NCBI GenBank assembly: GCA_951802425.1
Contig: OX637799.1
Span: forward strand, 1,736,001-1,800,000
Direction of reading: 5' to 3'
DNA length: 64,000 nucleotides
Origin: Clavaria fumosa
Lineage: Eukaryota > Basidiomycota > Agaricomycetes > Agaricales > Clavariaceae
Shown here: positions 1-9,251 of the stretch, in pieces
Layout of the letters: every line of letters begins with the position of its first letter
Position numbering within the stretch: position 1 is the stretch's first letter
Position numbers and translations under genes: made by a program
The notes under the pieces: generated by a model
Seen by the model: only the letters and a program-made list of their open reading frames with translations
What the model was told of the DNA's origin: nothing
Database searches by the model: none

Positions 1-233
1 ACAGGTGTCTCCGAACCACCACCCGGCTGTCGGCGTCCTCTGCCGAGGCCATGAGTGCCTGGTCGGCTAGTAGAGCGCGGTGGTAGTACGGTAGGAGACG
101 ATATTGTGCTCGGCGAGTCGGTGCTGTTCGCTCGCGTCGGCCGACTAGTGTGATATTTTAAGGGGGGGATGTATCTTTTCACGTGATTATGTGGCCCTTT
201 CTTTCTTACCTTTGAGAGCGAGGTCATCCGAGC
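1..233. other. left-edge sequence without assignable gene
   Basis: No convincing reading frame or RNA gene is visible here. The last part is presumably the promoter and 5' leader of the small gene that starts at 234. It may also include the end of a gene lying outside the window. Confidence 0.4.
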
Positions 234-586
234 ATGGGCAGATCAGCAAAGGTTCACAAAAGGACCCGAGTACGTCTTCTTTTCAAACGGCGGAGAAGAA
301 CGCTTACCCCTTTCTCATGCATTTTCTATGTACTTCGCTTGCGTTACACTGCCACCAGACACTCAAAGCTTTGCCTAAAGCTCAGCACGAAACGAAGGTG
401 GCAGATGTTCAAGAGGCTGCCAAGCGAGCAACGCGAGAAGCGAAGCGGACTCGCAAAGAGTCTAGAGCCGGGGCCGGCAAGAACGTGAGCGGTGGGCGTG
501 TGCTCGGGGAAGCAGACTACGTGACCCTGCCTCGCGGGCGGTCGACGAAAAGCACGGCAGGAAGCGCTCAAGCTGCCTCCGAGTGA
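234..586 (+). CDS. small basic nucleolar-type protein, two exons
   Basis: Proposed exons are 234-269 and 359-586, with an 89-nt intron (GTACGT..CCACCAG), giving about 87 residues. The N-terminus reads MGRSAKVHKR. The second exon is rich in Lys, Arg and Ala (a likely helix), followed by a motif LGEADYVTL near the C-terminus. I associate that layout, a short basic protein with an L-G-x-A-D-Y-V motif, with small conserved fungal proteins of probable nucleolar or ribosome-biogenesis role, but I cannot name a family with certainty. The junction is inferred from consensus sites and frame continuity (phase 0). An additional small exon inside the proposed intron is possible. Confidence 0.5.
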
Positions 587-953
587 CTAACGAAGAGGTG
601 GTGCATAGTTCCCGACGATACGATCACTTGTGAGGTACAGTGATGTGCACATCACCCCTCTGCTAATAATTCGCGACAACCGCAGATCCGACCCCACGGG
701 TGTTTTGTCCCGATTTCCTTGCGACTGCCATCTCTTTTTGATTCGCTTCATCATGAATGATCGAACGAGTACACCGCTACCGTACTGAACATCACTACCA
801 CACCGAATGTCGCTTGCGAACTCAATATTGCTGCTGCGCAGAATAGTTATCATAGTGGTATATTGGGGGGATAAGAAATTCATATCTATGCAAATGGACA
901 TTGTACGTGTCTTAGAACAGTCGAGAAGAGTCGAACGCCGGAATAGAAACGCC
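587..953. other. convergent intergenic spacer
   Basis: This spacer separates the 3' ends of the small + strand gene and the - strand membrane-protein gene. It should hold both 3' UTRs. I see no RNA gene or repeat in it. Confidence 0.5.
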
Positions 954-2677
954 TCATATTTGGCGACTCGTATCGCTGGACTTTTCGCGCACTATCGGGG
1001 AATCTAACCTGATCTGACCGCGATAAATCGTACGCGATAGTTTCGGAATGGCAGGCAATGGGCGAGAAGGCGGCGTATTCGGCACAACACGAAGAAGAGT
1101 TCGACGCGTCGCTGTGGTAGTCGTTTCCGCCCTGGCGTTCGGCATGACTTGTGTCTCACGCCACGCGGTGGCACAACGCCCCTCCACCACACGGGGGCGT
1201 GGTTCGTAGAGCGCGGGATCCGACTCGTGGTACGAGAAGGGGATCAGCGACAGGAGGCTTGCATTCCGCCGCGGCCGAGGAGGGGGCGGATGCGAGCGGG
1301 GTGGTGTTGGCAGCGGCGAGTTGTGGACGGCCTCAGGAACGTCTGCCGGTCCGGGATCATCGCGCCTGCGCTGTAGCATTGTGTTAATCGGAGGCGGACG
1401 GCGGACGACCATTTTTTGGCTCGAGGCGCCTAGCGCCTGGGAAGGCTTCGCAGGAGAGACGCTATTAGATTGCTTCTCCAGGGGTGCTGGGGTCATTGTC
1501 ATTGTCGTCGTTGTCGCCGTTGACGGCGCCTCCTCCGCTTGAACTTGAGCGGCTGGCGCTGAAGCGGGGACTGAAGAAGGGGTGTCCGAGGACGATACGT
1601 CTACTTTATCCAGCGGAAGAAATATTTCAATATCCTTTTGCGAAGTATCGATGAGCTTGGAGATCCCCCGCCTTCGCCCTAGCAGTTTCGCCCAGCGAGA
1701 ATGGAAACTGGAGTGGCTCCGACTCGGTTCCGTGTGGTCCGATCCTTTCTCACTGTCTCCCGGTGATCGTTTCCTTGGCAAGCAGCGTCTGTGCAAGAAG
1801 CAGTATAAGATGGAAATTATGTTTAACATCAGAGCGAGGGTCGCTAAGGAGATTGCGACGACGACAAGGGCTGGCCTGCTGTTAAGGAGAAAGATATCAG
1901 ACCGCCGCGGTACGGAATGATGATGAGATGCGCCTACCGCACAGATGGGAGGTCGTTCGACCCATCGAATGAGGAGACCAGCTGTTGGAATTCGGAGGGA
2001 ATGCAGTCCGCCCGGGAATTGGTATCTCCTCCAACCATGAGCAACGTGGAGGCTTGTTGTCCTCCACTGGCACCATGGCTGAGTACCAGGACCACTGCTG
2101 ATGCGTGGAAAGCAGCCAAAGTGTACGTTGCTTTCCCATCGCCCGCAGATATTAAGGGCAAGGTCTGGGAGAATCCCAGAGGCATGAATAATTGGAGAGA
2201 AGGAGGATGGTCTGCGGTGCTTGTGTTGTATATCAGACTGAGGGCCTCGCACTGCGAGAGATTGCCCGTAAGTGGAAACGGCTGCCCTGATGCTGCGACG
2301 TCCTCGCGCACGCACGAAGCGTTCGTGGAGGGTAGGACTCTGATGATGTCTGAAATCCGGGTGATGTCCTTGCCCGCCGTGTCTTGAAGAGACGCGATAA
2401 ACTCGGTGCCGGCGGGCAAAGGGAGCCATACGACTCCCTCGTAAGAGGTTCCGTCTGTCGAGAGGCGAAACATGGCTTCCTCGATGGGGATAGATATAGG
2501 AACGGAGCCGAGAGGGATCACGGTCAACGACAAAGGCGTCGCGGCGTTGGTTACGGGTAGACGAAGGCGAGCAGGTCCACATTGCTCAACTGCAGAGAAC
2601 ACGAGAGGCGCTGGCCTCGAAAGAGCCGCCTGCGAACCCAAGAAGAAGAAGCTGAGCACAAGCGCGAGGAACTGCAT
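954..2677 (-). CDS. single-pass membrane protein with signal peptide and Pro/Ser-rich cytoplasmic tail
   Basis: Exon 1 runs 2677-1938 and exon 2 runs 1878-954, joined across a 59-nt intron (1937-1879, GTAGGC..CTTAACAG). The phase fits exactly and gives about 554 residues. I chose the ATG at 2677 because it opens a typical signal peptide (MQFLALVLSFFFLGSQA). A predicted extracellular domain of about 220 residues with several N-x-S/T sites and a few Cys follows. Just after the splice junction there is one hydrophobic helix (ALVVVAISLATLALMLNIIS), then a Cys/Arg stop-transfer segment and a long tail rich in Pro, Ser, Thr and Arg containing PPPRPRR and PPSRPLPAIP, which resemble SH3-binding segments. 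Many basidiomycete genomes encode such orphan proteins. A plasma-membrane sensor or cell-wall role is only a guess. An in-frame ATG upstream (2866) would bury the signal peptide and is less likely. Confidence 0.72.
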
Positions 2678-3073
2678 GACTGGGGAGAGTGAGGAGGGAT
2701 GAGAAGGCAACGAAGGCCGTAAATAAGAGGCCTCATGTATGCCAGGCTGCTCGACATTATGATAGAGGAGGAGAACCGTCACGTTAGGCAAGCGGTAGCC
2801 GGACTCGGACTGGTTAGGAGACAGGAAACCGAGCAGGATCTCACGGCAGTGTGACAACAACCGCACCCGACGCTAGATCGTCAGGACTGGGCAATAGCGT
2901 TTCATGAGAAGCTGAGGTTACTCCTGAAGGTCCTCAGCGCAGTGGTCGCCTGGGAGAAGGCTTGATGAGTGGATGCTGAAATTGGATTGCGGTACCCTGA
3001 GGAGCGTGGCGCTGCCGGCTTTCGCGACGTTTGCAAAGTCACACCAAATGACGTTCAGGTCTTCACCATAGCC
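2678..3073. promoter_or_regulatory. divergent promoter region
   Basis: About 396 bp separate the start codons of the membrane-protein gene (-) and the dehydrogenase gene (+). The region must contain both promoters. I see no clear TATA box or repeated motif. Confidence 0.45.
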
Positions 3074-4906
3074 ATGATCCGGGCGACGCGTTTACTGGCG
3101 TCCCTGCACAAATCCACATCATTTCGTCTCCCTGGGACAACCGGGACTGCTCCTGTGCTCCAGGACCACCTACCTAATTCCCAGTCACCTATCACCACGA
3201 AATTGGAATTCTTCAACAGTGTGAACGTGAACGGCGGTCAGATACCTACTTATCGTGTTTTGGATGGGGTGGGCAATCCAATAGACGGTGCGGATATACC
3301 AGAGGTATATACCCGTCGTTGTGTCATGGAACAGTCGTTCACCTTGAGATACCCGGTCATTGCTGATAGGTTGATGAATCCTTTGCACGGAAATTGTATG
3401 TCGAGTATTGCTTTCTTGGGACCGCTCACGACTTTGCCAAAGATATGAGCATATGCAACTCCTGCCGGCGTTGGATACCTTACTGTACAATGTGCAACGA
3501 CAGGGCAAGATCTCCTTTTATGTGCGTCCCACTCCACATTTTTTGCCGTTGCCTAATTTCACCTCTCAGATGACTTCTGTAAGCAGGGCGGGATTTAATC
3601 TGCCTCTGACTGATAATGGACCTATTAGTACGGCGAGGAAGCAACAATTATCGGCTCAGCCGCTGCCCTCGCTGACGATGACGAGTGAGTGACAGCGTCC
3701 ATATACGACAAATACGACAGTTGCTAACACAAGGATTCTCTAAGAGTATTGGGCAAGCGTATTCCTTTGGACATTTTCCTCTTTCTCAAACTATGCTCTT
3801 AGGTCAGTATCGCGAAATGGGCGTGCTCCTTTGGCGCGGTTTCGGCCTAAACAATGTAATGGCCCAATGTCTCGGCAATGAGGAAGATGCCTCTGGCAAA
3901 GGACGGCAAATGCCCGTTGTAAGGCCCATTATTGCATCATTGGCTCTCTTTTTTTAAATGTGTTTCTCAAGCACTTTGGATCTCCTCGTCACCATTTCCA
4001 TACCATATCCTCGCCGTTGGCGACCCAACTTCCGCAGGCGGCTGGAGTAGGCTATGCCCTCAAACGCGATCCAAACAGGCGATCCAAGAACATAGCCGTT
4101 GTTTACTTTGGGGAAGGAGCTGCTTCTGAAGGGGACTTTCACGCGGGGATGCTCTTGGCATCTACCCTGCCATCTCCAACCCTCTTTCTCGGACGGAATA
4201 ACGGGTTTGCGATTTCGACGCCTGCGGTCGAACAGTTTTACGGCGATGGTCTTGCAGCGAGGGGACCTGGCTATGGGATCGATACGGTCAGAGTCGACGG
4301 AAACGACGTGCTGGCTGTTTTTTGGGCTGTCAAGGAGGCGAGGAAACGCTGTCTGGAGTCGGGGCGTGCGGTCCTTGTGGAAGCCATGACATATCGGTAC
4401 ATTTTCTTGGCTCTACGTCACCGGCTCGATTTAGGAAATCGAGATGTTGATCTTACGTGCAGTATCGGTCACCACTCGACGTCAGACGATTCGTTCGCCT
4501 ACCGGCCACGTCAAGAAGTGGAAGATCGGAAACGCATTGACAACCCAATCGCTCGATTACGGTTATTCATGCAGTCCCGTGGCTGGTGGTCGGCGGAGGA
4601 GGAGGAGGCATTGAAGGATAGGTTGAAGAAGAAGATCATGCATACTTTCAAGCGGGCTGAAGGTCTCAAGCGGCCCGAACTCAAAGAGCTTTTCACGGAC
4701 GTCTATGGCGGCGAGGAGCCTTGGAATCTCGTGAGTGGTGCAACTTGTTATCAAATGAATGCTGAGGTCGGCTTGGTGTGCAGAAGGAACAGAGGCAAGA
4801 ACTAGCACGACTGTTGAGGAAGTATGGGGACGCGTGGGAGCCATGGCGGGAGGAATTGAAGAAATTCAAGGGCAAGGGAGAAGAGTTGTCGAAGGAAAGT
4901 GAATAA
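3074..4906 (+). CDS. BCKDHA: branched-chain 2-oxoacid dehydrogenase E1 component, alpha subunit (mitochondrial)
   Basis: This is the ThDP-dependent E1-alpha subunit that, with E1-beta, decarboxylates the 2-oxo acids of Val, Leu and Ile in the mitochondrial matrix. My exon model is 3074-3304, 3370-3395, 3443-3521, 3570-3578, 3629-3684, 3745-3752, 3803-3918, 3972-4396, 4463-4730 and 4784-4906. It sums to 1341 nt and 446 residues, close to the usual family length of about 445. The N-terminus is a basic Ser/Thr-rich presequence ([19 protein letters not shown]). Family motifs in order are [53 protein letters not shown], the ThDP-binding [28 protein letters not shown], and the regulatory phosphoserine loop [10 protein letters not shown]. 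Introns are 47-66 nt. Intron 3753-3802 is GC..AG. The two smallest exons (9 and 8 nt) were placed because they restore the family motif exactly. Confidence 0.93.
3570..3578 (+). other. BCKDHA: 9-nt microexon of the E1-alpha gene
   Basis: It encodes Met-Thr-Ser between ISFY (exon ending 3521) and YGEEA (exon starting 3629). The flanks are good sites: acceptor CTCTCAG at 3563-3569 and donor GTAAGC at 3579. The introns either side are 48 and 50 nt, and all three junctions are phase 0. Without it the conserved segment FY-M-T-x-Y-G-E-E has a three-residue gap. Confidence 0.8.
3745..3752 (+). other. BCKDHA: 8-nt microexon followed by a GC-AG intron
   Basis: The bases AGTATTGG join GA (exon ending 3684) to GT (exon starting 3803) and give Glu-Val-Leu-Gly before QYREMG, as the family requires. 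The acceptor is CTCTAAG and the following donor is GG|GCAAGC, a consensus GC-type site. The intron 3753-3802 ends TCTTAG. Read-through of that intron would meet a stop. Confidence 0.72.
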
Positions 4907-5012
4907 ATAACAGGGCTCTCCTTCTGTTTCGCGACCGCCTTCGGAGCCGTTGATTGAATTAGGCAAACTTAGCCCGTCAGGTTTATAAATGGCCGATGAG
5001 GATGATAACTAT

Positions 5013-5100
5013 GCCCGCCTAGCTCAATTGGTTCAGAGCGTCAGACTTTTACGTAATAATGAAAATCTGAAGGCTGCGAGTTCGAGCCTCGCGGTGGGCT
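5013..5100 (+). tRNA. tRNA-Lys(UUU) with 13-nt intron
   Basis: The acceptor arm GCCCGCC (5013-5019) pairs with GGTGGGC (5093-5099), with one G-U. The D arm is AGCTC..GAGC. The anticodon stem TCAGA (5041-5045) pairs with TCTGA (5066-5070). The loop is C-T-TTT-A-A, so the anticodon is TTT at 5048-5050. An intron of 13 nt (5052-5064) follows position 37, the canonical place. The T stem is GCGAG/CTCGC with loop TTCGAGC. The discriminator appears to be T (5100), unusual for tRNA-Lys but supported by the primer-binding site of element 3 (32083-32099), which matches this 3' end plus CCA over 17 nt. A TATA-like TTTATAAAT lies about 30 bp upstream. Confidence 0.92.
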
Positions 5101-5102
5101 TC

Positions 5103-5109
5103 TTTTTTT
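5103..5109 (+). terminator. RNA polymerase III terminator (T run)
   Basis: Seven consecutive T residues, followed after one C by four more, lie 3 nt after the tRNA body. This is the usual pol III stop signal. Confidence 0.8.
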
Positions 5110-5421
5110 CTTTTGTGGGCGCCTGTCATACCTGTCATAGCTTGGACCATTTTTGCCAAGAAGTTGATATGACGGTGTAATGTGGCGATGTCTATATATC
5201 ATTTTGTTGAGTCAATCACCGTTTCAGCTTCGCGATTAGCACCTGTTCACAGACTAAGAAAAAGGCAATTCTTGTATAACGCTGACCCTGCTTTGATCCG
5301 ATGTCACGTGACCGCGTTGTTACGACCACGTGTTGGATACCTTTTAGTTTCTCAATCCTTCCTCTTCACTTTCCACACACTGTAACCCCCTTCTTACCGC
5401 CACTCTTTCCTTCACGTCCAA
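5110..5421. promoter_or_regulatory. spacer and promoter of the kinase gene
   Basis: About 310 bp lie between the tRNA terminator and the kinase start codon. The region includes two CACGTG/TCACGTG-type E-boxes (near 5305 and 5329) and a pyrimidine-rich stretch just before the ATG, common in fungal promoters. Confidence 0.4.
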
Positions 5422-8400
5422 ATGGCCGTCCAAGTCGCCTCCGACGTTTTCTCTCTCTCTGACAGCGTTCTTTCCGACCGTCTTCAATTCATCGAAGAAG
5501 TGAGTCCATCGCTCTTCGCGTCTCATCGCGTCCTCAATCTATCACGCAGATTGGCTACGGTAATTGGGGGAGCGTTTGGGCCTGCAGGCCCAAGCTCAAG
5601 TCCACGTCGCGCTCCCGTGACGCGGAGAAAACTCGCGACTCAAACAACAAAGTCGCGGTCAAACTGGTCCATCGATCCAAGACACGAACCACAGCGGCAC
5701 GCGTAAGATCCCTGTAAGTCGCCTGTTCTGGGGCAATCAGCCTGCATCGCTGATCTTTCTTGCGCAAAGCTGGAACGAAATGAAGATCGTCAGGTCTCTC
5801 CTCCATGATCCACACCCTTCGATCATCCAGTTCCATTCTTTCATAATAACCCCTTCTTACGTGTTGATCACAATGTACGTACTCCTCTCGCTTTCCTGGA
5901 TCGACCTTGTCTCCACTCACTCTCCCTTACTCATTACATTAGGACACTCCTTTCAAATTTGATTCCCGTCGAAGTCGACGAATCCAAGGCGAAGGGCTGG
6001 TTCCAGTCCCTCCTCTCTGCCGTCTTTCATCTTCATTCACGCGGGATCGTCCATAACGATATCAAGTGAGTCGCATGAACCCACATTCTAAGCTTGTTTG
6101 TTGATTTGTATCTCAGACCCGCAAATGTCATGCTTTCGGAGGCCAACGTGCCAATCATCATTGATTTTGGGTTTGCAGAGAAATACGATTCCGATGAGAC
6201 TGGTGCATTCCAGAGCAATTTGTCCTACGGAACCCCAGAGGCATGTGTCTTGTTCACATATTGATTTTCCCGTTTCTCATGTTCCCTATTGCAGTATCTC
6301 GCCCCGGAACGTGCAGGTGGTCAGTTGCATGACACACGCAAAGCGGACGTTTGGGCACTAGGAGTTACCCTGTTCGAGATCCTGGTGGGCCGGACGCCAT
6401 TCGAGTATGGTAACGGCGAGAAATTCTCCAGTGCGGAGGAATTGCAGAGGTACTGGTCTCGCACAGTCAGTTTGTTTTGTCTGACTGCTTTACGCATTAC
6501 TGACGGGAACCATTGCCAGAATCGGGGAAAATGGGTTGGTAACTGGAAGCTTTCTAAACCCGTAGAGAGGATGCTCAAGCGGATGGTCACGCCCAACGTT
6601 GCCTCGCGCTATACTGCCTCCGAAGCAATGTCTGACCCCTACTGGCGAGTCACTGAGCTAACCCTACACCGTGAGTCGCCTTGTTCGGCCAATGTTGGTC
6701 ACCACAATGATTGGACGCAGAACGTCCGACGAATGCCGCGCGTTCTCCTGCCTCATTTACATTTGACAAACTGAGGGATATGCCCCTTTGGTCGTCTCGA
6801 CATCAAGATGAGGACAAGGAGAACATTGGTGTCTCCGCTCCTAGCCCGGCCCGATACAAAGCACCCAAAGACACTGGCTTGAAGGCTCGCCAGCCATCGT
6901 TTCCAGCGAGAGGTCGGTCCCCATATGCGCTTGGATGACGACGCCACGTTCTCAATCTCTAATTGTCAGGGAAACGACGTTTTCTTTTCGAGACTGGTCT
7001 GCCAAACGTAAAAGGCTTTCCGTCTGCCCGTCGTCCTGCGACCGCTTCGCAAACCAAGGAACAGACTTTAAACCCGTCCTCGGACATTCCTAAACGCCCT
7101 CGTCGCCCACTGGTCGCCCTCCCTTTCGCCCGAGCAAATCGTTCCGCTGTGGAAGAGGATCCGTCGGAAGCCATCCAGGTTGTTCCTCGCACACCAGAGG
7201 ACACAATCGACTCGCCACGGGAGAACACCCAAGAACAAAATAAGGTGAAGCGACGAGTATTGGAATGGGAGAGGGAGAAGGAGCGTCTGAGGGAGATGGA
7301 GAGACTCCGAGAATGGGAAGAGGAGAGAGAGATGGAGCACGAGATGGCACGGATAGAGTGCGGACAGGAGTGGGTATGGCTAGATAAGGATGAGCAAGAC
7401 TTGGTGTCGTCCGGGAGCGACACTTCACCTTCGAGCGACCTAACAGGTATTATTTATCTTAGGCCAAATTTCATTCTAGTCACTAATCCTCTCAAAGGAG
7501 GGCGCCGTTCTCGTTTTGGAAGCGTCCATGCCCTGAAGCATGTGAAGGCCTCTCTTGGTGAGTACTACCAGACTTTCTGGGTATATCTTAGCCGATGCGC
7601 TTTACCATAGGCAAGACGATTTACACTGTCGCGCAACTGGCGGGCCGTATCACGCCACGCTCATTTTCAGCAGAGGAATCAGAAGGCGACGAATATAATT
7701 GCGAATCAGTGGAGGACGACGCATCCTTAGCCGAAGGTAGATCACCCGGTTCCCCATCTGCATTGATTAAAGACATTGATGCCCGAATAGTTCATCCTAA
7801 TCCCCTCGCATGCCCAGCTGTCACGAGCGGACAGCTTGACGCCGATAATGAGCCCGACAGGATGGCTCTCTGGATGCGGAACGTTGAGCGTCAGTGAACC
7901 CCATCGTTATGCTCGACATTCAAATGCTAATTTTTTCATGTGAACAGAGGTCGTCGAAGAAGCTTGTCAGGCATTCGCTTCCGCCCACAAGGAACAAGAC
8001 TCTCCAACTCCTCTTCCACTCACTCCCAGTCCCCGTTTGGCCTCTTCTAATAGAGGCAGCAAAGAGTTGCCAGGCCAGAGCCGTACTACGAGCCGAGCCT
8101 TCTCTGGGCAATCCGAGCCTAGTCTGAATAATTCAGTCAACTTGGCACCTGTCGACCCCCCTACGTTGGAGTGCGGTGCGAGTGTTGCCAGAGCACTTCT
8201 TTCCGAGCCTCCAATAGAAGCTACTTTCGAGTCGCATTTCATTCAAAGTGGGGGCTCGCTGGCACACCGCAGAGAACGATCTCACACTCACGGTGATATC
8301 TTTGATGGACACATACCCTCACCAGGGGAGTTGGAACCAAAATTAACTCAAGGTCTGCTCTATGCATTAATGTTTTAAATCGCTGTGCATTGACGTCGGG

Positions 8401-8926
8401 TGTAGCAGTTACGCATCCCATAATAGCACACCGATTATCCGCGCTTCTTGATCAGCACCAATGTTCAGCCTCCGCAGCTTCCGCGGATGCCTACGAGTTC
8501 GCATCTTCTGGCATGCAGCTTGCGTCATGCCCAAGGGAGGTCGGCGGTGGGGATGGGCCCGACACGCCGGCGTGTCATCGGCGGCAAGGCGTGTACGATC
8601 GATTCGTATCGGCCACGACCGGCCTCAGGTGGGTCGGTCGCCGTCATCAGTCAGACAGCAGCCGCCCTGTTTTCCGAGGCGATAAACGCAACGCGTACGC
8701 CTCGCCTCGCTCCCGCATACCCCATTTGTTTGTTTCGGCCTGCCGCGCAAGACCGACGACACCCCCCATCTCGAAGACCGATCGCAGAAATACGCTGTCC
8801 GTCGAGGCGGTCGGCGGTGTGGCCATCGAGGGCCCCACGCCTAAGGTCGTGGGGATTAGCAGCACGGCTTTTGTCCGCCGCGCGATCAAGGCCATCGCTG
8901 TGAAGACAGTCTCTCGTCGAGACTGA
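5422..8926 (+). CDS. large Ser/Thr protein kinase with HND catalytic loop and KEN box
   Basis: My model has 13 exons: 5422-5499, 5550-5713, 5770-5874, 5943-6065, 6117-6240, 6295-6465, 6520-6670, 6721-6912, 6970-7446, 7498-7557, 7611-7889, 7948-8352 and 8406-8926, giving 949 residues with all phases consistent. The kinase domain fills about residues 24-330: glycine loop IGYGNWGSVW, VAVK lysine, alpha-C Glu in LWNEMKIVR, catalytic loop IVHNDIKPANVML, IIDFGFAEKY, YGTPEYLAPER and DVWALGVTLFE. HRD is replaced by HND while the Asp is kept. The intron at 6241-6294 is GC..AG. The long C-terminal half is probably disordered. It has a KEN motif (DEDKENIG), a highly charged Arg/Glu coiled coil of about 45 residues, and basic segments. 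The last exon frame is the least certain part. The kinase subfamily is not identified. Confidence 0.8.
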
Positions 8927-9251
8927 CGTTGTCTTTGAATTCCGTTCTCGACGTCATCTCTTGTACTTGTACTCATCGTCGATCTTGCTTTCTTGCTTAG
9001 CCACGCTCGAGTAATTTATGGACTTGATTCATGTTTTTCTCCTTACGAACTCGATGATCTGCTGAAGCTAGCTACCTTTGTACGCACTTAACGCATTTGA
9101 CGGATTAGAAAATGCCTTCCCAACAATGATCATGGACACTACCTACCACAAAGCTCACCGCTTTGGGCGCGTCACGTTATCTAGAATACAAGTTGAAATA
9201 GTTTATACTCATTGAAATACACAGCAGCAGAGAGAAGACACAGAATCGACA
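8927..9251. other. convergent intergenic spacer
   Basis: This region holds the 3' UTRs of the kinase (+) and TPR-like (-) genes. No further feature is visible. Confidence 0.5.

Noticed and set aside
2389..2582. Upstream extension of the second membrane-protein frame as an independent start
   Set aside because: The transmembrane segment belongs to the signal-peptide ORF through the 59-nt intron with exact phase match.
8448..8903. Alternative + frame of 151 codons at the end of the kinase gene
   Set aside because: The splice at 8352/8406 leads into the other frame (stop 8926) with correct phase; the alternative would need an extra intron for which I see only a weak acceptor.
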